A stretch of DNA of 64,000 bases from Pedobacter sp. N36a (lineage in GTDB: Bacteria; Bacteroidota; Bacteroidia; Sphingobacteriales; Sphingobacteriaceae), in assembly GCF_014472395.1 (NCBI RefSeq), contig NZ_JACSZW010000003.1:434001-498000 (forward strand). Reading direction: 5' to 3'. Within the stretch, counting starts at the first letter, position 1. The number at the start of each line of letters is the position of its first letter. The position numbers were made by a program, and so were the translations under genes. This document shows, one piece after another, positions 45,624 to 55,197 of the stretch. Under the pieces are notes generated by a model. The model had not been told where the DNA came from and did not search any database. It was given only the letters and a program-made list of their open reading frames with translations.

Positions 45624-46961
45624 ATGATAAAAGCATCAGATTTCGGAAATGATTTTTCCTGGGGAGTCGCTACTGCTGCGGCACAGATAGAAGGCGCTGC
45701 CGATGGCTATGGCAAAGGACCCTCCATTTGGGATACCTATGCGCTGCGCTCAGGAAGGATCAAAAAGGGGCATACTCCGGCCATCGCCTGTGATTTTTAC
45801 CATCATTATAAAGCAGACATTGCACTCGTAAAACTGCTGGGTTTTTCCATATTCCGCTTTTCTATTTCCTGGCCAAGGATTTTGCCTTATGGCGAAGGAA
45901 TCGTCAATGAAGAAGGCATTCGTTTCTACCATGATGTGATTGATGAATGCCTGCGTCAGGGCATTACGCCTTACATCACTTTATACCATTGGGACCTGCC
46001 GGATGCACTGGAAACGGAGGGAGGCTGGGCAGCCTTTGGCATCAACAGTGCTTTTAATGCTTTTGTCGCCATCTGTGCGAAAACTTACGGAGACAAAGTG
46101 AAAAACTGGATTGTGCTCAATGAACCATTCGGATTCACCTCCCTGGGTTACATGCTGGGTATCCATGCGCCAGGGAAAACCGGCCTCACCAATTTCTTCT
46201 CTGCGGTGCACCATGCCGCCATTGCACAAGCAGACGGCGGAAGAATACTGCGGGCGGAAGTCAGCAATGCCAATATTGGCACCAGCTTCTCCTGCTGTGA
46301 AGTGGTGCCTTATACCCAAAGCGAATCTGATCTGCTGGCGGCACAGCGAGTCGATTGCCTGATGAACCGCTTGTTTATCGAACCCACCTTAGGAATGGGC
46401 TATCCTGGTACCGAATGGGAGGTGATGGAGAAATTCTCTATTCAGCATTCGACCTGGCGCCATACCGAACGCCTCAGCTTCGACTTCGATTTTATCGGTA
46501 TCCAGAACTACTTTCCATTGACGATTAAATACAACGCTTTTATTCCCGTGATCCAGGCCTGGGAAGTGAAGGCAAAAAGCCGTAAAATGCCGCATACAGC
46601 AATGGGATGGGAGGTAAACGGAAATGGCTTTTATAACATCATCAAACAATTTGCCGCTTATCCTAAGATCAAAAGCCTGGTGATCACAGAAAATGGCTCC
46701 GCTTATCCGGATAAGGTCGTAAATGGAGCGATACATGACCAGGAAAGGATTGCCTATTTTCAGGAATACCTGACTGCTTTGTTGAAAGCTAAAAATGAAG
46801 GACTAAATATCACCGGATATATGGCCTGGACACTGCTGGATAATTTTGAATGGGCAGAAGGTTTTAACGCCCGTTTTGGCCTGGTGCATAACGACTTTAA
46901 AACACAAATCAGGACGATAAAAGACTCCGGTTATTGGTGGCAGCAGTTTTTGTCTTGCTAA
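45624..46961 (+). CDS. Glycoside hydrolase family 1 beta-glucosidase
   Basis: This 445-residue TIM-barrel glycosidase has the N-terminal WGVATAAAQIEGAADGYGKG (GH1 signature), the acid/base Glu in WIVLNEPFGFTSLGY (about residues 165-179) and the nucleophile Glu in SLVITENGSAYPDK. Without a signal peptide it is probably cytoplasmic and hydrolyses imported beta-glucosides. The specific sugar is unknown. A Shine-Dalgarno AAGGAGA lies just before the ATG. Inverted repeats upstream may bind a regulator. Confidence 0.94.
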   Translation: MIKASDFGNDFSWGVATAAAQIEGAADGYGKGPSIWDTYALRSGRIKKGHTPAIACDFYHHYKADIALVKLLGFSIFRFSISWPRILPYGEGIVNEEGIRFYHDVIDECLRQGITPYITLYHWDLPDALETEGGWAAFGINSAFNAFVAICAKTYGDKVKNWIVLNEPFGFTSLGYMLGIHAPGKTGLTNFFSAVHHAAIAQADGGRILRAEVSNANIGTSFSCCEVVPYTQSESDLLAAQRVDCLMNRLFIEPTLGMGYPGTEWEVMEKFSIQHSTWRHTERLSFDFDFIGIQNYFPLTIKYNAFIPVIQAWEVKAKSRKMPHTAMGWEVNGNGFYNIIKQFAAYPKIKSLVITENGSAYPDKVVNGAIHDQERIAYFQEYLTALLKAKNEGLNITGYMAWTLLDNFEWAEGFNARFGLVHNDFKTQIRTIKDSGYWWQQFLSC

Positions 46962-46989
46962 AGCAGTAATTTTTCTTTATCTTATTTAG

Positions 46990-47442
46990 ATGGATAAGAT
47001 CATCGTATTTGAGACTTTTTACAACCCCATAGAAGCAAATATTGTAAAATCAAGGCTATTGGACAGTGGAATTCAGTGTTTCCTAACAGATGAACATACA
47101 ATAGGTATGAACCCGCTCTACACGCAGGCCTTAGGAGGAATTAAGCTCCATATTTTTGAAAGAAACCTCGAGCAAGCGACTGCTTTGCTTCAACAAGAAG
47201 GATTTTCTCCTGGCTTTACCATGACTTCGGACGGGGGAGAAGAAGAAGTACCCATAAAGGAAGTGGAAACGCTGAATAAGGCCTGCCCCAATTGTGGATC
47301 AACTCACGTTGGCTATGTACAGGCTACGAAAAAACGTTTCGGCATCCTCACTGTCTTTATTTCTTTTATCTTGTTCGTTTACCCTTTTCATGTCAATAAA
47401 ACCTACCATTGTTTCGACTGTGAACACGAGTTCGAAAAATAG
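46990..47442 (+). CDS. DUF2007 and zinc-ribbon membrane protein
   Basis: This 150-residue protein has an N-terminal DUF2007-like domain (FETFYNPIEANIVKSRLLDS; LGGIKLHIFERNLEQATALL, about residues 4-75). A zinc-ribbon follows, split into CPNCGSTHVGYVQ (about 99-111) and CFDCEHEF at the end (142-149). A hydrophobic segment (about 117-132) lies between them, so the two Cys pairs are separated by a membrane helix or buried strand. DUF2007 is suspected to sense ligands, but function is unknown. It follows the GH1 gene by 28 nt. Confidence 0.75.
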   Translation: MDKIIVFETFYNPIEANIVKSRLLDSGIQCFLTDEHTIGMNPLYTQALGGIKLHIFERNLEQATALLQQEGFSPGFTMTSDGGEEEVPIKEVETLNKACPNCGSTHVGYVQATKKRFGILTVFISFILFVYPFHVNKTYHCFDCEHEFEK

Positions 47443-47503
47443 CAGCATCACTTGATATGCGATATCAGCACCTCATCAGATTACTCAATATCATTTATAA
47501 AAA

Positions 47504-47540
47504 AAAACGGGCTGATCATTTGAAATGACCAGTCCGTTTT
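47504..47540 (-). terminator. Terminator of the aconitase gene
   Basis: A 17-bp stem with mismatch or G-U positions (47504-47520 with 47524-47540) has AAAACGG/CCGTTTT at the base. The minus strand continues in a T-rich run. It is 24 nt past the stop. Confidence 0.85.
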
Positions 47541-47563
47541 ATATGGAAGCTCCGAAGAAACTA

Positions 47564-49840
47564 CTAAGCGTTTTTCTCTGCTGCTTCTCTGCGGATGATG
47601 TTTAACGCACCACCTGCTTTGAACCATTCGATCTGCTGCGCATTGTAGCTATGGTTGACAACGATTTCCTCTTTAGTACCATCAGCATGGTTTAACACCA
47701 ATGTTAATGGAACGTTAGGGCTGAAAGTAGTCAATCCAACGATATCAATGGTATCATCTTCCTGAATTTTATCATAATCTTCTTTGTTTGCAAACGTCAA
47801 ACCAAGCATCCCTTGTTTTTTCAAGTTAGTTTCATGGATACGAGCAAAAGATTTCACCAATACCGCGCGAACACCTAAGTGACGAGGCTCCATTGCCGCG
47901 TGCTCACGGCTAGATCCTTCCCCATAGTTTTCATCACCAACTACAATAGATCCGATACCTGCTGCTTTATAAGCACGTTGAGTTGCTGGAACAGGGCCGT
48001 ACTCGCCGGTCAGTTCATTCTTAACGTTGTCAGTTTTCTCATTGAAATAGTTCACCGCACCGATCAACATATTGTTAGAGATATTGTCTAAGTGACCACG
48101 GAATTTCAACCATGGACCAGCCATAGAGATATGATCCGTAGTACATTTACCTTTTGCTTTAATCAGTAATTTCAAACCTTTAAGGTCTGTACCTTCCCAT
48201 GCTTTGAATGGATCAAGCAATTGCAGTCGGTGTGAAGTTGGAGAAACCAATACTTCTACCGCACTACCATCAGCAGCTGGTTCCTGATAACCAGCATCAT
48301 CTACGTCAAAACCTCTTGGAGGCAATTCAAATCCTTGTGGTGGATCAAGTTTTACCTGCTCACCATTTGCATTTGTTAACGTATCTGTTAATGGGTTAAA
48401 GCTCAAATCACCAGCAATAGCCAATGCCGTTACCAATTCTGGAGAACCTACAAAAGCAAAAGTATTTGGATTACCATCCGCACGTTTCGCAAAGTTTCTG
48501 TTGAAAGAGTGAACGATCGTGTTTTTCTCTTGTTTCTCCGCACCAACTCTGTCCCACATACCAATACATGGTCCGCAGGCATTCGTAAATACTTTAGCAC
48601 CGATTTTCTCGAATACATCCAAGAAACCGTCACGTTGAATCGTGAAACGAATCTGCTCAGATCCTGGATTGATACAGTATTCTGCTTTAGCGGTTAAGCC
48701 TTTTTCGTCTACTTGTTTAGCGATACTTACTGCACGTGAAATGTCTTCGTAAGAAGAGTTCGTACATGAACCGATCAAACCAACATCAATTTTCATTGGC
48801 CATCCGTTTGCTGCAGCTACTTCTTTCATTTTAGAAATTGGCGTAGCCAAATCCGGAGTGAAAGGGCCGTTCAAATAAGGCTCAAGTTCTGATAAGTTGA
48901 TCTCAATGATCTGGTCAAAATATTTTTCCGGCTCTGCATAAACTTCTGCATCACCTGTTAAATGTTCTTTAATTTCATTTGCTGCATCCGCAACATCTGC
49001 TCTGTCAGTTGCACGTAAATAACGCTCCATGCTCTCATCGTAACCGAATGTAGAGGTAGTTGCGCCAATTTCAGCACCCATATTACAAATGGTTCCTTTA
49101 CCAGTACAGCTCATGCTGCTGGCACCTTCACCAAAATATTCTACAATTGCACCAGTACCACCTTTTACAGTAAGGATACCCGCAACTTTAAGGATTACAT
49201 CCTTGGCAGAAACCCATCCACTCAATTTACCGGTCAATTTAATACCGATTAATTTAGGGAATTTAAGCTCCCATGGTAAGCCTGCCATTACATCACATGC
49301 ATCAGCACCACCTACACCAATCGCTACCATCCCTAATCCACCTGCATTCACAGTGTGAGAGTCAGTACCGATCATCATACCACCTGGGAAAGCATAGTTT
49401 TCCAATACTACCTGGTGAATAATACCCGCACCTGGTTTCCAGAAGCCGATACCATATTTATTTGAAACCGAAGCCAAGAAGTCAAATACTTCTTTACTTT
49501 CTGTATTTGCTGCTGGTAAATCTACTTCAGCACCATATTTTGCAGTAATTAAGTGATCGCAATGCACTGTTGATGGAACAGCTACTCTTGGTCTTCCCGC
49601 TTGCATAAATTGCAATAAAGCCATCTGTGCAGTAGCATCTTGCATGGCCACACGGTCAGGAGCAAAATCTACATAATCAGTACCTCTTACATAAGAAGTA
49701 TTTGTATTACCATCCCAAAGGTGGGTGTAAAGAATTTTTTCTGAAAGTGTTAAAGGTCTGCCTACTAATTTACGGGCCGCCTCTACACGGGGGCCAAAGT
49801 TTGCATACACCTTTTTGATCATTTCTATATCAAAAGCCAT
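47564..49840 (-). CDS. Aconitate hydratase, mitochondrial-type
   Basis: Aconitase isomerises citrate to isocitrate in the TCA cycle, using a [4Fe-4S] cluster. The 758 residues fit the mitochondrial-type enzyme. The cluster cysteines are in [15 protein letters not shown] (about residue 357) and [16 protein letters not shown] (near 420). The swivel domain has [18 protein letters not shown]. Upstream, a dyad with GAACAG repeats at 49997-50022 may be an operator. A weak -7-like TAAATTCG lies at 49884-49891 on the minus strand. Confidence 0.95.
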   Translation of the reverse strand: MAFDIEMIKKVYANFGPRVEAARKLVGRPLTLSEKILYTHLWDGNTNTSYVRGTDYVDFAPDRVAMQDATAQMALLQFMQAGRPRVAVPSTVHCDHLITAKYGAEVDLPAANTESKEVFDFLASVSNKYGIGFWKPGAGIIHQVVLENYAFPGGMMIGTDSHTVNAGGLGMVAIGVGGADACDVMAGLPWELKFPKLIGIKLTGKLSGWVSAKDVILKVAGILTVKGGTGAIVEYFGEGASSMSCTGKGTICNMGAEIGATTSTFGYDESMERYLRATDRADVADAANEIKEHLTGDAEVYAEPEKYFDQIIEINLSELEPYLNGPFTPDLATPISKMKEVAAANGWPMKIDVGLIGSCTNSSYEDISRAVSIAKQVDEKGLTAKAEYCINPGSEQIRFTIQRDGFLDVFEKIGAKVFTNACGPCIGMWDRVGAEKQEKNTIVHSFNRNFAKRADGNPNTFAFVGSPELVTALAIAGDLSFNPLTDTLTNANGEQVKLDPPQGFELPPRGFDVDDAGYQEPAADGSAVEVLVSPTSHRLQLLDPFKAWEGTDLKGLKLLIKAKGKCTTDHISMAGPWLKFRGHLDNISNNMLIGAVNYFNEKTDNVKNELTGEYGPVPATQRAYKAAGIGSIVVGDENYGEGSSREHAAMEPRHLGVRAVLVKSFARIHETNLKKQGMLGLTFANKEDYDKIQEDDTIDIVGLTTFSPNVPLTLVLNHADGTKEEIVVNHSYNAQQIEWFKAGGALNIIRREAAEKNA

Positions 49841-49996
49841 TGATAATATGTGTTAAAAGGGTAAGTATTTTTATTATTTGTAGCGAATTTACGAAAAAAA
49901 ACAGGTGCAGGCCATCATCTGTGGATCATTATATTATTTATACATATTCTAAATAAAGTAAAGCGATACCAGTATTCGCTGATACTGGTCATTTAC

Positions 49997-50022
49997 GAAC
50001 AGCGCTGTTCAGTAATGAACAG
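49997..50022. promoter_or_regulatory. Overlapping GAACAG dyads between aconitase and deacetylase genes
   Basis: GAACAGCGCTGTTC (49997-50010) is a perfect 14-base palindrome, and a third GAACAG follows at 50017-50022, making a second dyad CTGTTC-N6-GAACAG. It is flanked by TTTAC and GTAAA. The gap also contains CCAGTAT/ATACTGG just upstream. Possible operator for the aconitase gene or hairpin for the deacetylase end. Undecided. Confidence 0.4.
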
Positions 50023-50115
50023 TAAAAAATCACCATCAGGTGCTAAGGTGCAGGGAAACAGTAAAATATCGCTGGTTTTATTCTTGGCCTAAGCTTGGCT
50101 TAAGCCATTCAGAAA

Positions 50116-50733
50116 TTATAAAGTGGCAAATTGATAGCCCTGATCGCTGAAATATTGTAAGGCCCTCGGCAAAGTATATTTTAACCGGTCGAAAGCCTTC
50201 AGGCTATCATGAAAAACAATAATAGCGCCGTTCCGGGTATGTCTGATCACATTTTCGTAACATTTTTCTGGGCTAAGCTGTACGTCGAAATCGCCGCTCA
50301 GTACGTCCCACATCACGATCTGAAGCTCAGGGAACTCCGCCCGAAGGCCCGCGATCTGTGACTTTTTAATCCTGCCATAAGGCGGGCGAAATAAATTAGT
50401 ATTGGTGAGCCGCTGACAAGCCCGGAAGTTTTCAAGGTAGGTCTCATCATCCGATTTCCAGCCCTTTAAGTGGTTAAAGGTATGGTTGCCGATTGCATGT
50501 CCATCCGCTTTCAGCTGATCGAAGATCGCCGGATGCTTTTGAATATTATCGCCAATACAAAAAAAGGTGGCTTTCGCATTAAAGCTTTTTAATGTTTTTA
50601 GTGCAAAGGCTGTAACATCCGGTATAGGTCCGTCGTCAAAGGTTAAATAAATGACGCGTTGAGCTCGGGTTTTGTGCCAAACCAGAGATGGGTAATACCA
50701 TTTCAATAATAACGGAGATTTAACCAGATACAT
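50116..50733 (-). CDS. Polysaccharide deacetylase family protein
   Basis: This 205-residue NodB-homology protein (CE4) begins MYLVKSPLLLKWYYPSLVWH. The catalytic-base motif is YLTFDDGPIPDVT (first Asp pair), and the metal-binding HTFNH motif in AIGNHTFNHLKGW and RPPYGR are present. It is probably a peptidoglycan or polysaccharide N-deacetylase. There is no clear signal peptide. I prefer ATG 50733; the TTG at 50748 is less likely. Confidence 0.9.
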   Translation of the reverse strand: MYLVKSPLLLKWYYPSLVWHKTRAQRVIYLTFDDGPIPDVTAFALKTLKSFNAKATFFCIGDNIQKHPAIFDQLKADGHAIGNHTFNHLKGWKSDDETYLENFRACQRLTNTNLFRPPYGRIKKSQIAGLRAEFPELQIVMWDVLSGDFDVQLSPEKCYENVIRHTRNGAIIVFHDSLKAFDRLKYTLPRALQYFSDQGYQFATL

Positions 50734-50820
50734 CCCCAAATGTAACAAAATACACTTGGTGTACCTGCGAAATTTGCAAAATCAGTTAGTTGTTTATATT
50801 ATTATTGTGAAATTAAAATT

Positions 50821-52275
50821 ATGAGAAAGTTTACCAGTTTTAATGCGTTACCCAAGCTCAGCTTAGTTTTGTCATTAGCATTGATTACAGGTTCTGTGCA
50901 GCGCTCCAACGCACAAGAAGTGATTACCATTCAGGATGCGATTGATAAAACCTTGAACAATAACCTTCAGGTAAAACAATCTAAATTTAGTGAGAGTCTA
51001 TCTGACGAAAATTTAAAACAATCTAAAAATGCGTTACTGCCTACCTTAAACAGTAACAGCAGTTACAATGTGAATTTCGGACGTAGTGTGGATCCATCCA
51101 CCAATGCCTTTAACAGCTCCAAGTTCTCCTCTCTGAATGCCGGATTATCCGCAGGAGTGAATGTTTTTCAAGGCTTTCAGAAGGTCAATCTGATCAAGCA
51201 GAATATGCTGTTACTGAGTGCCGATAAAACCAATACCGAAAAGATTAAAAACGACCTTGTCCTGCAAGTGGTCACAGGATACCTGCAGATTCTTTACAAT
51301 AAAGACCTTCTAAAAGCAGCCAAAGAGCAGCAAGCGGTCGCTAAATCACAGCTGGATAGAGAACAGCAACTGTTAGACGTGGGTAATAAAACACTGGCAG
51401 ATCTTTCTCAGGCAAAATCTCAATTGGCAACAGCTGATCTGACGGTGACGAATGCAGTCAATGCACTGAGCATTTCTTACCTGACACTAGCGCAATTGAT
51501 GGATGTACCTTCTGCTACACAGTATGAAGTACAGGCTCCAATGTCTAATCTTATTACACCTGTTGCTTCCAGCGGCAATGCCGAGGAGATATATGAGTCT
51601 TCCATGAAGCTTTTTCCTGACATTAGACTAGCGGGTTTGCGTGCCGAAGCCGCAAAAAGAGGCATTGAAGTGGCGAAAGGAAAATATTATCCTACCTTAT
51701 CTTTTGGTGCAGGTTTAAGCACGAACTGGTCAAGTGGCAGAAACCAAATTACACGTACCAATGAAATCATTGGCATGTCACCAGTAGGGGCTGTGGAAGG
51801 TAGTGGTGCGATTGTGAATACACCTATATTTAGAACACTTAGTGAAAAATATCATTTCGATGATCAGATCCGTGATAACTTTGGTCAATATGTAGGTCTT
51901 TCCTTACAAATTCCAATCTTTAATGGCTTCCAGGCACGATCCAGCGTAAGAAAAGCAAAAATTACCCACCTGCAAAGCCTGGCTGATGAGCAGTTAACAA
52001 AAAACAATTTAAACAAAGTGATTTATCAGGCAGTTGCCGATTTAAAAGCCGCAGAAGGCCGTTTAAGCGCAACTACCAATACTTTTATCGCACAAAAAGA
52101 TGCTTTCCATGTAATTGAGCAGCGTTATGCAGTTGGATTGGTTAATTCTTTAGATTTCAGTACTTCACAGTCCAACATGAATAAAGCAGAGGTCGACATG
52201 ATACAGGCAAAATACGATTTAATATTCAGGGCTAAAGTAATTGATTATTACCTGGGCAAACAGATCGTTTTTTAA
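50821..52275 (+). CDS. TolC family outer-membrane efflux protein
   Basis: This 484-residue protein has a signal peptide (MRKFTSFNALPKLSLVLSLA, cleaved near SNAQE) and long alpha-helical repeats with two OEP domains. LRAEAAKRGIEVAKGKYYPT near 280-299 and VAKSQLDREQQLLDVGNKTL near 176-195 are typical of TolC. The gene is followed 44 nt later by a membrane-fusion protein. Together they would bridge the envelope. Confidence 0.9.
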   Translation: MRKFTSFNALPKLSLVLSLALITGSVQRSNAQEVITIQDAIDKTLNNNLQVKQSKFSESLSDENLKQSKNALLPTLNSNSSYNVNFGRSVDPSTNAFNSSKFSSLNAGLSAGVNVFQGFQKVNLIKQNMLLLSADKTNTEKIKNDLVLQVVTGYLQILYNKDLLKAAKEQQAVAKSQLDREQQLLDVGNKTLADLSQAKSQLATADLTVTNAVNALSISYLTLAQLMDVPSATQYEVQAPMSNLITPVASSGNAEEIYESSMKLFPDIRLAGLRAEAAKRGIEVAKGKYYPTLSFGAGLSTNWSSGRNQITRTNEIIGMSPVGAVEGSGAIVNTPIFRTLSEKYHFDDQIRDNFGQYVGLSLQIPIFNGFQARSSVRKAKITHLQSLADEQLTKNNLNKVIYQAVADLKAAEGRLSATTNTFIAQKDAFHVIEQRYAVGLVNSLDFSTSQSNMNKAEVDMIQAKYDLIFRAKVIDYYLGKQIVF

Positions 52276-52319
52276 GCCTTCACAAGATCCGATTGATATA
52301 AATATATAAACAAAAACAA

Positions 52320-53666
52320 ATGAAACTAAAACCGATACTCATTACACTAGGCATCCTCATTGCTGTAGTCGTTACTTTAAAGCTTACGGGCGTTATTGGT
52401 GGTGAGAAGATTGAAAAAGTGACGATTGAAAAAGCTGCGGAACGTGTCGTAACAGAAACGGTAACTGCCAGTGGAAAAGTGCAGCCTGAAACCGAAGTGA
52501 AATTAAGTTCTGAGGTTTCCGGTGAGGTGACGGAACTATTAGTAAAAGAAGGTGACGTGGTTAAAAAAGGTCAGCTGCTGATTAAAGTTCGTCCGGATGT
52601 ATTGAAGTCGGGTTATGACAGAGCCGTAGCCTCTTACAGCTCACAAAGAGCAAGTGTGGCTTCTGCCTTACAGGTGATGAAACAAAACGAAGGTAATTTT
52701 GTGAATGCCGAGGCTACTTACAAACGTAATGTAGAACTGTTCAATAAGAAAGTGATTTCTGCTTCAGAGTTCGATGCCGCTAAAGCTGCTTATCTGACTG
52801 CTAAAACAAATCTTGCAAGATCTAAAGAAGACTATACCGCCGCTAAATTCCAATTGGAGCAATCGGGAGCAAATGTTCAGGAAGCGAACGCGAACTTAGC
52901 AAAAGCAACAATTTATGCCCCGGTAAATGGGGTGATCTCGAAATTATCTGTAGAATTGGGCGACCGTATTTTGGGTACTGCACAGATGGCAGGAACGGAA
53001 ATCATGAGGATCTCTAACCTGACTACGATGGAAGTAAACGTGGATGTAAATGAGAATGACATCAACAGGGTAAATGTAGGCGACAGTGCAAAAATCGAAG
53101 TAGATGCTTTTGCAGATAAAAAATTCAAAGGGATAGTGACAGAAATTGCGAGTTCTTCTAAAGACATTGGTTCTACAACCACTTCTGTAGATCAGGTGAC
53201 CAATTTCGTAGTGAAAATCAGAATCCTTGCAGACTCTTACGAAGGCGTAAAAGGTGGTGCCAAAGACCTTCCTTCTCCATTCAGACCAGGTTTATCGGCA
53301 ACCGTAGACATTATGAGTCAGTCAGAAAAAGGCCTGGCCATTCCAATCCAATCGGTATTTACAGAAAGTAAAAAAGCGGATGATAAGCCACAAGGTGATG
53401 ACCAGAATGCAGACAAGCAAAAAACGAAACTAACCGATAAAACGGTGAAACAATTCGTCTATATTTTCAATGCCGGAACAGTTAAAAAAGTAGAAGTAAC
53501 TACTGGCATTCAAGACGATCAGTATATCATTATTAAAAGTGGTGTGAAAGCTGGACAAGAAGTAGTATCCGGTCCATACTCTGCCATTCAGAATAAATTG
53601 AAAGATGGAATGAAAGTAGAGAAAACGACTAAAGATCAATTGTTTGTCAATCCAGACAAAAAGTAA
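52320..53666 (+). CDS. Periplasmic adaptor (HlyD/MacA-like membrane-fusion protein)
   Basis: This 448-residue MFP has one N-terminal membrane anchor (about residues 5-25). A biotinyl-lipoyl hinge with LVKEGDVVKKGQLLIKV (about residues 75-91) and its partner strand ATIYAPVNGVISKLSVELGD follow. A coiled coil lies between them and a beta-barrel comes after. A polar insert (KADDKPQGDDQNADKQKTKL) sits near residues 350-370. It matches MacA-type adaptors for ABC pumps. No ATPase/permease follows, as a terminator comes next. Confidence 0.9.
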   Translation: MKLKPILITLGILIAVVVTLKLTGVIGGEKIEKVTIEKAAERVVTETVTASGKVQPETEVKLSSEVSGEVTELLVKEGDVVKKGQLLIKVRPDVLKSGYDRAVASYSSQRASVASALQVMKQNEGNFVNAEATYKRNVELFNKKVISASEFDAAKAAYLTAKTNLARSKEDYTAAKFQLEQSGANVQEANANLAKATIYAPVNGVISKLSVELGDRILGTAQMAGTEIMRISNLTTMEVNVDVNENDINRVNVGDSAKIEVDAFADKKFKGIVTEIASSSKDIGSTTTSVDQVTNFVVKIRILADSYEGVKGGAKDLPSPFRPGLSATVDIMSQSEKGLAIPIQSVFTESKKADDKPQGDDQNADKQKTKLTDKTVKQFVYIFNAGTVKKVEVTTGIQDDQYIIIKSGVKAGQEVVSGPYSAIQNKLKDGMKVEKTTKDQLFVNPDKK

Positions 53667-53698
53667 ACTTTTTCAATCCTATTTAAATGAGTAAATTG

Positions 53699-53729
53699 CC
53701 CCGGTTAAAACAATAACCGGGGTTTTTTT
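53699..53729 (+). terminator. Terminator after the adaptor gene
   Basis: CCCCGGTT (53699-53706) and AACCGGGG (53715-53722) form an 8-bp stem with an 8-nt loop and a T7 tract. Confidence 0.92.
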
Positions 53730-53741
53730 ATTTAATACTGT

Positions 53742-54740
53742 ATGATACCTAAAGTTGCAATGATTGGTGGGGGTAGTTGGGCTACTGCTATTGTAAAAAT
53801 GCTTTCAGACAATGAAACACCAAAAGAAATCTATTGGTGGATGCGTAATGAAATCGCCATCGATCACCTTCAAAAATATAAACACAATCCAAATTACCTG
53901 AGTTCTGTAGAAATTAGGCTCCCGGATGCCCACATCTCCAGCGAGATCGTGCACATCATTCAGCAGTCGGATTACATCATTTTAAATGTTCCTGCTGCGT
54001 TTTTAAAAGAAACACTCAAAGAAGTTACACCGGAACTGTTAAAAGGAAAAAAAATCATCTCTGCCATCAAAGGTATTGTGCCTGATGAAAACCAGATTAT
54101 CGGCGAATTTTTGCAGCAAAAATATCAGGTGCCATTGAAAGATATTGTGGTCATTAGCGGCCCATGTCATGCAGAAGAAGTGGCATTGGAAAAACTATCT
54201 TACCTTACTATTGCCTCTTTAGACGAAGAATTCGCCGGAGTTTTTGCCGGATTACTTCGCAATAGATACATTAAAACTAATGTTTCAGACGATATCTTTG
54301 GAACTGAATACGCTGCGGTATTGAAAAATATTTATGCAGTAGCCAGTGGCATTTGTCACGGTGTAGGCTATGGAGATAACTTCCAGGCCGTATTGATTTC
54401 CAATGCGATCAGAGAAATCAAAAGATTTGTGGATGCAGTACATCCTATTGACCGCGACATTAAAGAGTCTGCCTACCTGGGAGATTTATTAGTTACCGCT
54501 TATTCTCAGTTTAGCAGGAACCGTACTTTTGGCAATATGGTAGGGAAGGGCTATACGGTGAAATCTGCACAACTGGAAATGAATATGGTGGCCGAAGGTT
54601 ATTATGCGGTAAAATGTATGCACCACATCAACCTGAAGTATAAAGTAGACATGCCGATCAGCAGAGCCGTATATGCGATTCTTTATGAACAGCATGCACC
54701 ACAGCTGGAAATGCAGCTGCTTACCGAACAGCTCAATTAA
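53742..54740 (+). CDS. gpsA: NAD(P)H-dependent glycerol-3-phosphate dehydrogenase
   Basis: GpsA reduces dihydroxyacetone phosphate to glycerol-3-phosphate for phospholipid synthesis. The 332-residue protein has the Rossmann start VAMIGGGSWATAIVKML (about residues 5-21), IISAIKGIVPDENQIIGEFL, the VISGPCHAEEVALEKLSYLT segment and the catalytic Lys in EYAAVLKNIYAVASGICHG. It follows the terminator by only 12 nt, so its promoter likely lies in or before that region. Confidence 0.95.
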   Translation: MIPKVAMIGGGSWATAIVKMLSDNETPKEIYWWMRNEIAIDHLQKYKHNPNYLSSVEIRLPDAHISSEIVHIIQQSDYIILNVPAAFLKETLKEVTPELLKGKKIISAIKGIVPDENQIIGEFLQQKYQVPLKDIVVISGPCHAEEVALEKLSYLTIASLDEEFAGVFAGLLRNRYIKTNVSDDIFGTEYAAVLKNIYAVASGICHGVGYGDNFQAVLISNAIREIKRFVDAVHPIDRDIKESAYLGDLLVTAYSQFSRNRTFGNMVGKGYTVKSAQLEMNMVAEGYYAVKCMHHINLKYKVDMPISRAVYAILYEQHAPQLEMQLLTEQLN

Positions 54741-54791
54741 AAACAATTTCTCAAGTCATTTGTTATCAGATCATAAAAATAACACAGTGCT

Positions 54792-55112
54792 ATGAGAAAA
54801 CAAATTTTAGTTGCCGGACTGGCATTGGCATGCTTTACGGCATTCGCTTTTAACGCCACTGCGCAGGAGAAAAAAGAATCCGTTGGACAGGCCATCGGTA
54901 AAACCGCTACCAAGGTAGGGAATAAGACTGCAGAAGTAGCCGTAAAAGGAGCTTCAAAAGTTGCAGATAAGACTTATAAAGGAAAAATGGCACCGGATGG
55001 CTCTGATGTATACATCAACGGTAAAAACAAGAAATACTATATCAATAAAAAAGGAAACAGGGTTTATCTGAAAGAATCACAGATTAAAACCAGACCAGAA
55101 AAGAAGAATTAA
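54792..55112 (+). CDS. Small basic exported protein, unknown function
   Basis: This 106-residue protein has a signal peptide (MRKQILVAGLALACFTAFAF, cleaved near NATAQE). A mature Lys-rich chain has repeated KxxxKxxx helical pattern (GKTATKVGNKTAEVAVKGAS) and a C-terminal beta-like segment (VYINGKNKKYYINKKGNRVY). High basicity suggests binding to nucleic acid or acidic polymers in the envelope, but no family is recognised. It sits 51 nt after gpsA. Confidence 0.65.
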   Translation: MRKQILVAGLALACFTAFAFNATAQEKKESVGQAIGKTATKVGNKTAEVAVKGASKVADKTYKGKMAPDGSDVYINGKNKKYYINKKGNRVYLKESQIKTRPEKKN

Positions 55113-55148
55113 TAAGGTTCAGTATACAGGACAAAAACCTGATTCAAT

Positions 55149-55184
55149 AAAAAAGCCGGTTTCCTTATGGAAACCGGCTTTTTT
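55149..55184 (+). terminator. Bidirectional terminator
   Basis: A perfect 16-bp stem (55149-55164 with 55169-55184) has a 4-nt loop, A6 on one side and T6 on the other. It serves the gpsA unit on the plus strand and the convergent helicase gene on the minus strand. Confidence 0.95.
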
Positions 55185-55197
55185 GTATGATATGGGA

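Noticed and set aside
45750..46736. Several antisense ORFs inside the GH1 gene
   Set aside because: All are shadows of a strongly conserved GH1 reading frame.
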